From Lytechinus variegatus (lineage: Eukaryota; Echinodermata; Echinoidea; Temnopleuroida; Toxopneustidae), in contig NC_054746.1 in assembly GCF_018143015.1 (NCBI RefSeq), positions 28,671,129 through 28,735,128 on the forward strand: a stretch of DNA of 64,000 nucleotides, given 5' to 3'. The position numbers were made by a program, and so were the translations under genes. The notes beneath the pieces are model-generated. The model worked only from the letters and a program-made list of their open reading frames with translations. It did no database searches and had not been told where the DNA came from. This document shows, piece after piece, positions 36,101 through 46,225 of the stretch. Every line of letters begins with the position of its first letter. Positions within the stretch are counted from its first letter, which is position 1.

Positions 36101-36172
36101 TGTATCGACATGATTGATAAATAAGCGTTTAGTTCCTGAGGCTCCCTGCGATTCTGATTCCGATTCTGCCAT
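20147..36172 (-). CDS. AK7: Adenylate kinase 7, complete 17-exon gene (708 aa)
   Basis: Seventeen exons join without a frame break; all introns are GT-AG: 36172-36077, 34593-34423, 33951-33843, 33145-33051, 32408-32298, 29386-29303, 28689-28601, 28023-27933, 27401-27324, 26745-26596, 26134-26006, 25821-25710, 24228-24100, 23494-23231, 22700-22480, 21173-21015, 20185-20147. The 708 residues compare with about 723 in vertebrate AK7. AK7 interconverts 2 ADP with ATP plus AMP in motile cilia and sperm flagella; loss causes ciliary and sperm-tail defects in mammals. Order: NAD-binding-like N-terminal domain (about 1-340), kinase with GPPASGKT (366-373) and ILDGFPKT, charged helix, Dpy-30 motif at the C-terminus. 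Start context has A at -3 and G at +4. It converges with the senju-like gene. Confidence 0.95.
21557..22294. mobile_element. TIR element with internal direct duplication, in AK7 intron 15
   Basis: The left end ATATAAACCCCTCAAATAAA and right end TTTTTTTGAGGGGTTTATAT are inverted; GCAACTCAAG / TGAGTTGC extends the match. Inside, a segment of about 210 bp beginning AAGTTTGAGTGCTAATAAAT is repeated in tandem (about 21588 and 21800). No transposase. Confidence 0.6.
22480..22700 (-). other. AK7: AK7 charged helical linker (exon 15, residues 570-643)
   Basis: After [20 protein letters not shown] the exon is almost entirely Glu, Lys, Arg, Gln and Leu, a single long helix or coiled coil joining kinase and Dpy-30 parts, as in vertebrate AK7. 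Confidence 0.88.
23231..26134 (-). other. AK7: AK7 adenylate kinase domain (exons 11-14, residues 359-569)
   Basis: Exon 11 opens with the Walker A loop [19 protein letters not shown]. Exon 12 codes for an acidic insert ([15 protein letters not shown]) typical of AK7. Exon 13 carries [20 protein letters not shown] and the DGFPKT motif (467-472). Exon 14 has [16 protein letters not shown] and [14 protein letters not shown]. Exon 12 uses the weaker donor GTCAGT. Confidence 0.9.
24281..25190 (-). mobile_element. TIR element with tandem DR1 units, copy 2
   Basis: Reverse-complement copy of the element at 10707-11815, with the same borders (ACAAGTGGAATGCCTCTGGC at the left; GAGACAAAAA at the right). 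On the minus strand AGGTCAAAGGTCA occurs at 24494, 24810 and 24973 (13 bases each) and with one change at 24647. The (GCC)n run is shorter than in copy 1, so that microsatellite varies. It lies in AK7 intron 12, again sense to the host gene. Confidence 0.7.
26380..26478. repeat. Degenerate TAC trinucleotide tract
   Basis: Imperfect CTACTACCACTACTG-type repeats in AK7 intron 10. The Val/Ala-rich minus-strand frame through it is a repeat artefact. Confidence 0.8.
27105..27300. repeat. Low-complexity AT tract in AK7 intron 9
   Basis: AAATAAAT, TTAATTAATTAATTA and similar strings; simple-sequence DNA. Confidence 0.6.
29387..32087 (-). other. AK7 intron 5, main part
   Basis: The largest stretch of unannotated intron. 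AT-rich, with no splice-bounded open frame, RNA gene or definable element found. Confidence 0.5.
32088..32272 (+). mobile_element. 3' tail of a non-LTR retrotransposon
   Basis: The segment ends GATTCTGTATGCCGAATAAA and (ATA)n, like LINE 3' ends with short tandem tails. It is plus-oriented in AK7 intron 5 (antisense to AK7). No reverse-transcriptase sequence remains. Confidence 0.45.
34790..34960. repeat. Probable repeat with TTTGTATTTTCC(T/C)(C/T)GGTCTCA units
   Basis: Two copies of TTGTATTTTCCTCGGTCTCA / TTGTATTTTCCCTGGTCTCA lie 67 bases apart, followed by GGATCCGCGCACAATATACG. Higher GC than the surrounding intron. Element limits unclear. Confidence 0.35.
35115..35258. mobile_element. Foldback element in AK7 intron 1
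   Basis: AATATTGACTGGC and GCCAGTCAATATT flank an inner inverted pair, GGGGAACATCAAATATATTG and CAATATATTTGATGTTCCCC, with a short loop region. No ORF. Confidence 0.7.
35640..35930. repeat. Purine-rich (AAGAAA/AAGGA) low-complexity tract
   Basis: Almost all A and G on the plus strand (polypyrimidine on the AK7 transcript strand), built from AAGAAA, TAAGTAAG and GGAAGGAA units in AK7 intron 1. Confidence 0.75.
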
Positions 36173-36600
36173 TTTTATAAACTTTTTTATATACTTATCT
36201 TAGTCTTCTCACAATTGTTTCTATGCGTCGCCAAGGAAATTATTTTCGCTTGCTGAATTGACAACACAAGATGGCGCTATGACTAAACTTTGCCACAGAG
36301 ATACGATCTTACTATACGTAAGCTCCCGAAGGGAGCTAGAGAGGCAACTCTTTTCGCGCGTTTTTGATTTTCCATAGGTTTTGTACATAACAAATATGGC
36401 TGCCATTTGTCCAATTTGAAGGTTGATTTTGGAAGGTCAATGTTTAATTCATGATAATGACGTCAAAATACGCACAATGCACTTGTATGATTGGCTAAAA
36501 CGCTAATGTTTTATTCATGTCCTCATGCATTAAACATTTTTTTCCGTCCCACAATTCCCTACGATATCTGTGCGAAGTGTCGTTCTTTTTGATTCTGCGA
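36173..36600. promoter_or_regulatory. Candidate bidirectional promoter of AK7 and a divergent transcript
   Basis: Between the AK7 ATG and the putative plus-strand exon lie AAGATGGCG (36268-36276, YY1-type), a second ATGGCTGCC near 36396, a perfect palindromic CRE TGACGTCA (36458-36465) and an inverted CCAAT box (ATTGG, 36490-36494). A weak RFX X-box-like match (GTCGCC, AA, GGAAAT) is at 36227-36240. Motifs are seen directly; promoter function is inferred. Confidence 0.5.
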
Positions 36601-39050
36601 ATTTCAACTTTTTGAAATACAATAGCAAGTCTAATTATCTGTTTTTAGAATTGATGTTTGAAAACATGATTTCTGAGTGAACTTCAAAGGAGCAGAAAAT
36701 CTTGGAGGAAACATTAATATCAATCTAATGACATTCCATAGGAATAAAAGTAAGTTAAGTTTAATTCCTTACTTTGATCTTAGTTGAAATTGTAATGTGT
36801 TTGCTGGGGTTCGGCGTCGCATGCATGGCTTTATGTGCAGTTTACAACGCAAACCACAATTTCCATATTTCCATTTCTTTTTCCTGTCCTGATCCTAAAT
36901 AAGTCTGAAATATGACTGACATATTTTCTCAGAAAATAACATAGTTTTCGTAGAACTAAGTTGGTTAATTGGGATGCTTCATGTCCGCCCTTATTAAATC
37001 TGTATTTCAGTTCTAATTGTCAAATATCAGGGGTAGATGTGGACTTGTTTAACGGCAAAGCTGCATCAAAATTAAGCCAAATACCGATTACCGTATATAG
37101 CCAGAGCGGGATGCGGACTTTGATATCGCCGGTGCCAGCCGGCTGCGAAATTGCCGATGTAGGCTAGGTCATTAGGTGTTGGAAATTAATTGTCAGACAA
37201 GCTTGAGTTGAAATTTGAAGTTATAGGCCATGGGCCTAGTACTGACTTTTCGACACCGCTATTTCAATATAATTATCTGCATTTAAAATGAAATGAAATT
37301 AAATCTAAATGAACTGAATCTGTTTGGAATGATATTGGTAGATTTTTCCATGCTCATGGAATGATTTGAGACAGATGTTAACGTTTTTCTTTTTTTAAAT
37401 AAAAGTAAGGCCCTAGGATAGGTCTAACTTAGATATAGATTTAAAAAAATAAAATTCTAGATCTGTCTGGTTTGACTTCTTTTCTACAAAGATTTAAGTT
37501 AACTTTATTTTAGTTCCTGGCTGGACCATTGCCATTGGACTAAAATGTAATTAGCCTAGCAACGGAGTTTAATGATTCTTTTTTTTCGGGGGGGGGGGGG
37601 CAACATTTCTTTGTCAGGGTTCAAACTGCTCAATTGTTTTTTGGAAGGGTTGAGAAAATTTATAGTGCCCTATTTTGAATTGTTTAAGTATAAGGCTAAG
37701 CAGAGAGAGCAGCTGATCTAATTGATTTATCTTTATTGTCCTCACTTGATGTTATTTGTGGTGAAAGGCAAAGGGTCATTTAAACCTGCCAGCAAGTGAG
37801 CTAACCCTTTTTTTAAATAAAAATCAAACTTAAAGAGGATCTCACTTAACGTAGAGATTCAAATCAGACATGTTTATAGACGAGTGCAAAAAATTTAATG
37901 ATTGTCTCGCACTGATGAATGAGCGAAAGCCATATTATTACACAAATGATAATTATCCTACATCTGTCAAAGCTGGCTTGGTGTATATATATATTGAAGA
38001 TCGACAAAAGACCTCACTATAGTAGGACATGTATGCTTGAACCATTTAGTTTTTGGTCAAGACCTGCTTTTTTCTAGTTGGGAATTGTGAAAGCTGGAAA
38101 CTCTGAAAAAATTGTTTTAAGAGAGGAATTTTTGTTATCACTTGAAATTTTTAACTGTAAAGTATTGTATGTATATCGAATTGCAGATCCAGTGAGAGTC
38201 AGAAGTACAAAGTCAAATACCATTTGCACATCACCAAGAGGTACAATCTGATGAGTAACAGGATATCTGATCTAAAAGCTTGCCAGGTATGCTTGTTTTC
38301 ATAAAAATATAAAAAACCTATTTTTTCTGAATCATGTTATCCCATAAAGTAAAGCTCCATGATGAGATAAAGAGCGTGTATAGTGACTGCACTTCGGAGT
38401 GCTGATTTGTCTAGTTCAAATTTGAACTAGACAAATCACTAGACAAATCAGCACTCCGAAGTGCAGTCACTATACACGCTCTTTAAGAGCTAAATTAGCA
38501 CTTCATTTTTTAGAGTGTATTCTTTTGGATTCAAATTCACCAGTATTTCCATTAATATCAATGCATACTTATTGTCCATGTCTCTTAGCTATATTAATCA
38601 TACATAAAATCACTTTAAAACTCAGTTACTCTGAAGACAGAAATAAAAAAGGACAAAATATTTCGATATATATTTGAATGGGTTTTCACACTTAATAAAA
38701 AAAAGTTATATGAATAATGATCTATAATAGTGATCTATGATTTTTATCTGGCAACATAAGTTACTACATGTGCATTTTCTAAATAATATTGCATGGAAGA
38801 GTAGGGGCTCATAAAAATTTTAAAACTTCTAAATTAACTGGACTAGATGAGTAAGAATAATTTATATCAGCAGCTCATTTTGTTCCTTTCTCTTTTTGTT
38901 TACTATGCAGGTTTCACAAGCTGTTTGAGTATCACCAGGGCAGATCAAGAAGAAATATGAAGGCCAGGTTCATAACAAGCAGTTTCTTCATTGCAATTAC
39001 AGATTTAAAAACTTGAATGAATTTAAATAAATGTGTCAATACATATTGAA
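36600..39050 (+). ncRNA. Candidate divergent spliced transcript, three exons, no convincing ORF
   Basis: Splice-site pairs suggest exons of about 36600-36749 (donor GTAAGT), 38187-38286 (acceptor TCGAATTGCAG, donor GTATGC) and 38911 to about 39050 (acceptor TACTATGCAG), with AATAAA at 39026-39031. The ATG at 36728 gives only a 24-codon frame that stops in exon 2. Another frame of exon 2 is open throughout (KYKVKYHLHITKRYNLMSNR is part of it), but with this first exon it has a stop immediately upstream. It could be a long noncoding RNA from the AK7 promoter or a gene with a missed first exon. Confidence 0.35.
38369..38484. mobile_element. Near-perfect palindromic foldback, copy 1
   Basis: AAGAGCGTGTATAGTGACTG at the left is matched by its complement at the right; arms of about 50 bp continue through CACTTCGGAGTGCTGATTTG with a short repeated centre (CTAGACAAATCA). 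The same arm sequence recurs at 42303-42393. Confidence 0.75.
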
Positions 39051-39445
39051 TGCTGCTTAAACTACACATCTGTTGAAAAAAAAAAAATTGGAGTATAGAT
39101 ATTTAGGTCCATAGGTTTCACACAAGATTAAAATATTTTTCAAAGGGCACACTTATCCCCCCCCCCCCCTTATTAGTGTTCTAATCATCTACATGTAGTA
39201 ATTATAGTAGTGAAAGCACTTTGAATAATATTAGTAGTTTGAAAGGGATAGGTTGTATTCTGGTAATCTAAACAATGCAGAATGTGCCTTTACTGAGGTC
39301 TTGGCTATGTAACATACATGCCTACAGACATATAAATGGTGATAAGAAATAATGGATTTTCATTGAATAAAATGTGCATAATAAAAAACAATGTGACAGA
39401 ACAAAGGGCGAAGAAATCACTCTCAGTCCTGGACCCCAATTCATT

Positions 39446-39897
39446 AAAGGGGAAGTTCACCCAGAAGAAAACTTTTCAGGAAAATCCGTTAAAAAGTAAG
39501 AAAGTTATTAGAGTTCAAAGTTTTGGATTTGTGATGTCATAGACGAGCAGCTGCCCCATGTGTTATGTGATATAACATGCATGAATTTCAAATTTTGTAT
39601 GGTTCCTGATGACTTAATTTTGTTTTCTATTCATGATTGGGCATGAAATGATTTGTCTATTGATACACAAAAGGTAGGGTGAAAACAATTTTCAATTTTC
39701 TGAGAAAATGACATTTATTTGATTTTTTACCATTCGCTATGTGTGAATGCTGCTAGCATATGTCGTCACAAATCAAATAATTGAAATTCTAATAACTTTT
39801 AATTATTTGATGAATTTTTCTCAAACCTTTGGCAATATTTTTTATTATTTTTTCTGCGATTTTTACAATAAACTTTTGGTCAGGGTAAACTTCCCCT
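39446..39897. mobile_element. TTAA-flanked MITE, AGGGGAAGTTCACCC family
   Basis: TTAA precedes AGGGGAAGTTCACCC and follows the inverted end GGGTAAACTTCCCCT. The left arm holds TAAGAAAGTTATTAGAGTTC and the right arm a matching complement. A family end is also seen near 54934. Confidence 0.65.
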
Positions 39898-39902
39898 TTA
39901 AG

Positions 39903-40860
39903 ACTAACCACTATTCTAACTTTGAAATTCTGGTAATTACTATGGAAACATTAAAGCAACAGATCAAAATTGGGGTTCCCATGCTAGTTGCTAGTTACAT
40001 TTGGGGCCAATTTACCATAATTGAAGTCCTTATGAAACAACCTCTATGTATTGCTGGACATTACTGTTGAATTCATTTTCTGTGGGAAGTGAAAAGTTGC
40101 ACTATTTTTTTTTGTTTTTAATCTCTTTGTTTTTGTAACACTGTATTGTCGATGTCCCATATAATGAATTAGATTAGCTCTGCAAATAAAAGAATTTGCT
40201 GGAAATAGAACACAGCTCTAGCAGCACTTCACAACAATAGACAATAAGCAACTTTATTACTAATTTTCTAATGTGCAGATTTGGGAAGGCACTCTTTAGA
40301 GAAATGTGGCAATGTGCTTCCCTTTTTTTATGAAGTGTCCCCGATTAGATTAGCATGCTATTTCTTGTCAGCAAATGCTGAAAAAAATTATTTGATATTT
40401 GAGTAACTGACTTTGAGAGAGAGGTATATCGATAATCTTTTTATTAATGGCATCCTTGATGCCCCCCTTATATTGACTATGTAAGGTTTATCAATAACTA
40501 TGTGAGTGAATATACATACTTATTTTTTTCATTTTTTTTCTCTAGATTTTACAAAAAAATACATCCCCTCTCATGTAATATCCTTGCAATTTCTGTTGCA
40601 CTCATTATAGGCATTTTGCCGATGTAATTTGATGCTTTGGTGAGAAAACAGAGAAAATTTTTTTTTTATCATGTATTCAAAAATTTATTAATTAATAAAC
40701 ATTTTAATTTGAAATATTACTTTCTAATCTTGATATTCGTGATTTACTTAATCCACCAATTTATATTGCGTGAAAGATATGTGGTGATGATATTGCTACA
40801 AAACTGTGTTGTGATGAAATGGCACTGAAGATTACTTCTGTATGACTGGAATATAATGGT
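39903..40860. other. Intergenic stretch
   Basis: AT-rich; no gene, RNA or repeat that I can define. Confidence 0.5.
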
Positions 40861-40867
40861 GCTACTG

Positions 40868-40890
40868 ATTGATTGATTGATTGATTGATT
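40868..40890. repeat. (GATT)n microsatellite
   Basis: Tetranucleotide run followed by CTGTATGTCGG, like a LINE 3' tail. Confidence 0.75.
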
Positions 40891-41184
40891 CTGTATGTCG
40901 GGTATCCATGGGTATAATACTAGTACAACAGGTATTTAGTATCAAAATAACATGCGTGGCAAGATAGCCCATAAAAGCCATTGCAACATGGCATACTGTG
41001 ACATTCAGGTGCAGCCGAATTAAAGACATGAATGAGTTTGATTTAAAAGTGGGATAGAAATAAAAATGAAATGAGAATGATTGTTTGCTCGCATGATTAT
41101 GTGGAATGTGTGTGTGTGGAAGAGGGGGGGGGTGGAATCGATAGAGAAATATAGGGGGTTGGCAGGTACAAAATTTTTATTTTA

Positions 41185-41686
41185 TTTGGAAGTGACCTTT
41201 AAGATAGCCTTGATGAGAGCAAATACATGAGGGGGGGGGGGTACTGGGCTCTCTTTTGCTCCCATCCCAAACTCAGACTTTTAAAAAAAAATCTTCATAA
41301 GATTTGCACCAGATTGTTCATTTCAATTTCAAAATAAAGACAAAATGACCTGATTGCTCTCTTGCTCAGATTTTTCTAATCATTTTAAGTATTTACCCCA
41401 CCCCCCAAAATAAACAAATATTTGTGGCTATTCATGATTTGGAAGTGACCTTTAAGATAGCCTTGATGAGAGCAAATACATGGGGGGGGTACTGGGCTCT
41501 CTTTTGCTCCCATCCCAAACTCAGACTTTAAAAAAAAAATCTTCATAAGATTTGCACCAGATTGTTCATTTCAATTTCAAAATAAAGACAAAATGACCTG
41601 ATTGCTCTCTTGCTCAGATTTTTCTAATCATTTTAAGTATTTACCCCACCCCCCAAAATAAACAAATATTTGTGGCTATTCATGAT
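41185..41686. repeat. Tandem duplication, period 253 bp
   Basis: GGAAGTGACCTTTAAGATAG starts at 41188 and again at 41441, and the following 245 bases are almost identical, differing mainly in the length of G and A runs. Suggests a recent duplication. No open frame. Confidence 0.85.
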
Positions 41687-42302
41687 GTGTAATGAAAATA
41701 ATGGGTAGTGATGAACACCTGATGAATGGAGCAAGCAGATCCCTAAGTTCAATCCTACTAATGAATCTCTTATAAGCTTCCAAAATGTCTTCCAGGGAAA
41801 TATCTAGCAAATAAATAAGTGAATTAATTGATGTAGTAATAAGCGCGAAAGAATTAAAAATATAAGATGAATAAACAACTGAATACCTTGAGGGGGGGGG
41901 TGAACGGGGGAATGATCAATGATATGAATTTACCAAAGACGCGCAGCTCTATATGAATACCGGTACATTTCATATTCAATCACCTCGCGTATTATGCTAA
42001 TTTGCGACAATTTGCTTATTTGCATATTTTTACGCTGTGCGCGCAGGCCAATTTATGACCACGCCTCTGTTTCGCTGGTGTGCCATGAAATTGTGGTGTC
42101 CATAGCCTTGTACGCGAAAAATGGGAGCAGTGTGCACTTTTGACCTTCCAAAATTTCCCCATGTCTGACCGGATGCAGAAGCGGAGTTTCCACCCCCTGA
42201 ACTTTGCACGGGTACGTACCGGTACACGTGCATGGACTCGAGATACCGTGTAATCCTCAAAATAACAGGAGAATCTATAGTAGTTGTTTTGAATTTGCAA
42301 AA

Positions 42303-42393
42303 ATAGTGACTGCACTTCGGAGTGCACTGATTTGTCTAGTTCAAATTTGAACGAGATCAGCACTCCGAAGTGCAGTCACTATACACGCTCTTT
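42303..42393. mobile_element. Palindromic foldback, copy 2
   Basis: Same arms as 38369-38484 (TAGTGACTGCACTTCGGAGT and complement) with a shorter, diverged centre. It abuts a TTAA-MITE end directly on its right. Confidence 0.7.
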
Positions 42394-42394
42394 A

Positions 42395-42590
42395 AAGGAC
42401 AAGTCCATCCCAAGGAAAATTTGATTGGAATAAAAAGAGAAAAATCCAACGAGCATAATAATATATATCACTGAAAAGTCATCAAAATCGGATGTAAAAT
42501 AAGAAAGTTGTGGCAGTTTAAAGATTCACTTAATTTCACTAAACAATTCTATGCACATCCTGGTCGGTGTGCACTTGAGTGGACTGAAAA
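42395..42590 (+). mobile_element. Truncated TTAA MITE (one arm), copy D
   Basis: Begins AGGACAAGTCCATCCC after TTAA and follows the left arm of copies A and C through AAAATCGGATGTAAAATAAG and TGCACATCCTGGTC. No matching right arm is found. Confidence 0.6.
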
Positions 42591-43842
42591 TTTTGCTGAT
42601 TGTAAAGTTATTAAAATTATACTGGACAATATGCTTCCCGCCTTGCGTAAACCATAGAGCTATCAACAGCTATCTCTGTTAGCTCTATGCGTAAACTAAT
42701 TACCCAATATTTTTTACAGTGCATAGTTACGAGGGAGTCTATAACTGATTGTCGTGTATATGAATGATTTCAAAATTTCAATTTCACTCAGACCCGAAGG
42801 GCCTGTCGATTATGTCAGGAATGAGTGACCACTGCCACGGTGGAACAAGATACGTTTATCGGACGAATTGCAACAGAGGAAATCCCCTTTCAAAAAGTCA
42901 ACCGGGCTTAGTCATTGTGGCTTAGAATAAAGCTATACACGTATAATGTTTGCCGATTTTTTTATTTTTATTTTTAGATTTCTCGATATACCAAAGTATA
43001 GCATCGCTTTGTGTAAGGGCGCATGGCTGGAGCATTTTCTTATGGTCTGACACACTACTCAGTGCCCACCCCATTAAACTATCGTGGCACCTCAATGGGA
43101 TCATGATTATAGACAGTCTGTTGGATTTATTAACTTCAATGCTTACTACTTATGTAGTTTATATACTGCCACTTAAATTCCACAGTTTTCTACTTATTAT
43201 GAACATTCATTCTTACCCTATATACCCGTTACTCTTGAAAATTTATTTTAATCAAGGCTAAATTGCTTATAAATGGCGCATGAGATTCACAAGACACAAT
43301 GGTCCTCACTGCATGAGGACTCAGTGACTTATGGAACTCTATACCAGAGTTTATCGAAAGACTATATCGTCCCTTTCTCATTCAAGACAAACGTTCAATT
43401 CAATTCAATTCAAATAAACATTTATTTTCCTCCAGTTTACAAAGTTACATTCATTATTGTTCACAAGAATACACTTCAAATCAATTTCTATAAAGAATAT
43501 AAATATAAACAACTTATGTGTAAAGAGGAAGGCGTATGTCCCTAGAAGCATAATGCTTGTGGCGGGATACGCCTGTGGACAAATATATACAATACACAAA
43601 ATACAATACAAAGATAAGAAGGGCGAGGAAAGGAGAAGAGAAGTAGAAAAGAAAACGGGAAGAAAACGAGAGAGGGAGAAGTGAGCAGGAAGGCGGGCGG
43701 GCATGAGTTACCGAGTACCGAGCAAGTAGAGCGTACAACAATGTATGATGGAGAGAGGGAGAGATAAAAATAATAATGCCGCAACATTTGCACATTATTC
43801 ATGTTAACTTAAGATCAAAAGGAATGTAAGGTATTAGGATAT

Positions 43843-44660
43843 TCAAGCATAGGATGATAAAATTGATTTTTTAATCTTAAATTTTAAGCTAGTTGCTGAC
43901 AAGGATTTTTTTATGTAGTCTGGAAGATCATTCCATATTTTCGGGCCAGAATAACGGATGTTGTGTTGAAAGATAATCTTTTTGTGTTTAGGAATATATA
44001 TTTGGTTATTTGTTCGGGTATCAAAATGATGTATATTTGATACATGCGTAAAGAAATCACGAAAATTTTCTGGAATTTGAGAATTTAAACACCTGTACAT
44101 AAAATTACATTGCTGAAGTTTATTGATGTCGTTAAATTTCAGCAGTTTCTGGGAATGAAATAAAGATTTCGTGTCTGTTAGTGGTATGATGTCGTTCACA
44201 GAAATTATACGCACAATTTTATTTTGAAGGGAACATAATTTTTTAAGATGGGTTTGGTATGTGTTAGCCCAGACCAAATTACAATAATAAAAATATGGCA
44301 AGATTAGAGAGCAATATAATGTACGTAGGACCGGTTTTGGAAGATAAAAGCTTAGGCGATATATAATTCCGATATTTTTCGCTACCTTGTTTTCAATTTC
44401 ATTTATGTGATGTGACCATGTTAAATTACTGTCAATGATAATACCAAGAAATTTTGTATTTTCAACTCTGGGAATAATTTGGTTATTAAGCCTAACTTCA
44501 ACATGATTAAAATCTATATGCCTTGTAGAGTTACGGAAAATAATGTAATTGCATTTTTTGTAATTGATTGTGAGTTTGTTTGCACTGAACCAATTACAGA
44601 CATTACTCAATTCGGTATTAACAGTTTCACACAAGTGGTAAAGATTTTTATCAGAATAAA
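43843..44660 (-). pseudogene. LINE reverse transcriptase, C-terminal part
   Basis: Continues the RT after the insertion: YSDKNLYHLCETVNTELSNV, FSANKLTINYKKCNYIIF, TKFLGIIIDSNLTW, LRTLYCSLILPYFYYC, and the terminal YSGPKIWNDLPDYIKK block before a stop. These are the thumb and C-terminal domains of CR1/jockey-like ORF2. Open over about 270 codons, so little decayed. Confidence 0.8.
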
Positions 44661-44664
44661 CTAT

Positions 44665-46225
44665 TGTAACGATCCCGCAACAAGGATCGTGACGTAAACA
44701 ATCAGCCCTGCGCCTGACTATTGTTTACTCATTATTCATAGCTGTCGCGAGAACTCATTCAACCGTGAGTATTATGTCTTTCGGTTATTATTAGAAATTA
44801 CTTGAGATTTCATATTCCAAATCAGAAAATGATTAATGTATTAGCTAGTTTGTAAATGAGGCCTGAGTTTTTAATGAAGAAATGTTAGGAGATAAGTTGA
44901 TTTGCAGTTTTTATGATCGAATTGGTGTAGATATAGATTGAATAATTCATCGCTGGCTGTGTTTATGAACGTACATAATTTGCATAAGAGCACAGCCGGC
45001 GTATTTGCATAAGTGCGGATGAGCGTTTGGAATGCACAGTACGTCCGATCGCAGCGCTGGTCGATTTTGATAGATTTTTGACTAATTCATATCTTTTTGA
45101 GTATTGATATGAACGGTTCTGTATATATTTCAGTGCAAAAAGATATATCCTTTTGGAAACGTATCGACTTATTGAATGTTTTGAAGTAATAAACGAGAAA
45201 TTGTGAATAAACTGGCTTCGATAAAGCACAGTTCGAGTTCTCTGTACATTATACGCTGCGCGTAGACGTGTGTGTGCTATCCAAACCCGCTCGGCGCACC
45301 GTTTTCACCTACGTCCGCAATTTGTCCATATAATAAGATACGTTTAGTCGCCGGGGCTGGCACAAATAACGGAAATCTGACTGCGGAAGGCTTGCCACGG
45401 GGAAGACTTGGAAAACTTGGAAAGGTAAACAGACGCAGGAAACAAGCCTATAGCCAAGGCATATAGACGCTGGAAACCTCGATATGAATTAAGTCCCTAT
45501 ATTGACCCGTATGTTTGAATATGAGAATTCCCCAATAGAGGTCCAGATTAATAAAAGTATAGATCTTGCTATGATATAAATTTTCTTAATAATTATTTTG
45601 GGCGAGCGACCTGAAGTAAATAGTCTAGGAATCAATCTCTTCGTATATATCGACGCCGGAATTAACAGACGTGGAAACGAATGTCGAGACTGGGAAGCTG
45701 GAAATAGAAGTTTTTCTCTTAAGCTAGACGCCGGTTATAGATTTGGAAAATTCTTATACTTGGATGCCCAAAATAAAAGTTTAATAATTAGCCCTTATTT
45801 CTCTGATAACAAAAACATCTTAGAGCTTATCTAAATATTAGACATTGTTTACCTGTAACAGTGGCGAGTAAAGTACATGTATATATATATTTATGTAATT
45901 TAAATAATAAAGTGCACCATTTTTCTTTTTGCCATTGAAACTAAAATCTGAGTCACAAACCCCTGTGTCTTAATTTCTTTGCTGTGTACCCCCATAGTCA
46001 TATATTTTGACGAAACGACCCTTAATTGCAAATAAACTATAGCGAGCCGCTCTAGCATTTTCTTCCACTCTTAATTATAATTATCTTGGAAACTGCATGC
46101 TCGGAAAATATTGAGATAGACAAAAATGGAAATAGAGAAAAGCTCAGGTGATCCACCACAGACTGAACACCATCCTAACGTAGAGGTCGGAATGGAAGAA
46201 ATAAGCGAGAGCGGCGGCCGCTACA
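44665..46225 (+). mobile_element. 1,561-bp LTR-like insertion in the LINE (probable solo LTR)
   Basis: The insert begins TGTAACGATC and ends CCGCTACA, so its ends are TGTA and TACA. The flanks CTAT (44661-44664) and CCAT (46226-46229) look like a 4-bp target-site duplication with one change, and the LINE frame is continuous if the insert and one flank copy are ignored. Contains AATAAA near 45907. Ty3/gypsy-type LTRs have such ends and 4-5 bp duplications. The 80-codon open frame near its right end runs out into LINE sequence and resembles no known protein. Confidence 0.6.

Larger units (their letters stand above)
26596..36172 (-). other. AK7: AK7 N-terminal domain (exons 1-10, residues 1-358)
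   Basis: Begins [20 protein letters not shown], then VVGASLEE, an acidic stretch, [73 protein letters not shown] and [19 protein letters not shown]. Each has a close counterpart in human AK7. The block resembles an extended short-chain dehydrogenase/epimerase fold, but no intact GxxGxxG dinucleotide motif is visible, so a catalytic role is not supported. Confidence 0.85.

Noticed and set aside
38187..39020. A coding gene made from the 38187 and 38911 blocks
   Set aside because: The open frame of the first block ends five codons into the second, and upstream joining meets a stop; kept only as a candidate noncoding transcript.
42645..42695. Hairpin TAGAGCTATCAACA ... CTGTTAGCTCTA
   Set aside because: Short and imperfect, with no second copy and no clear borders.
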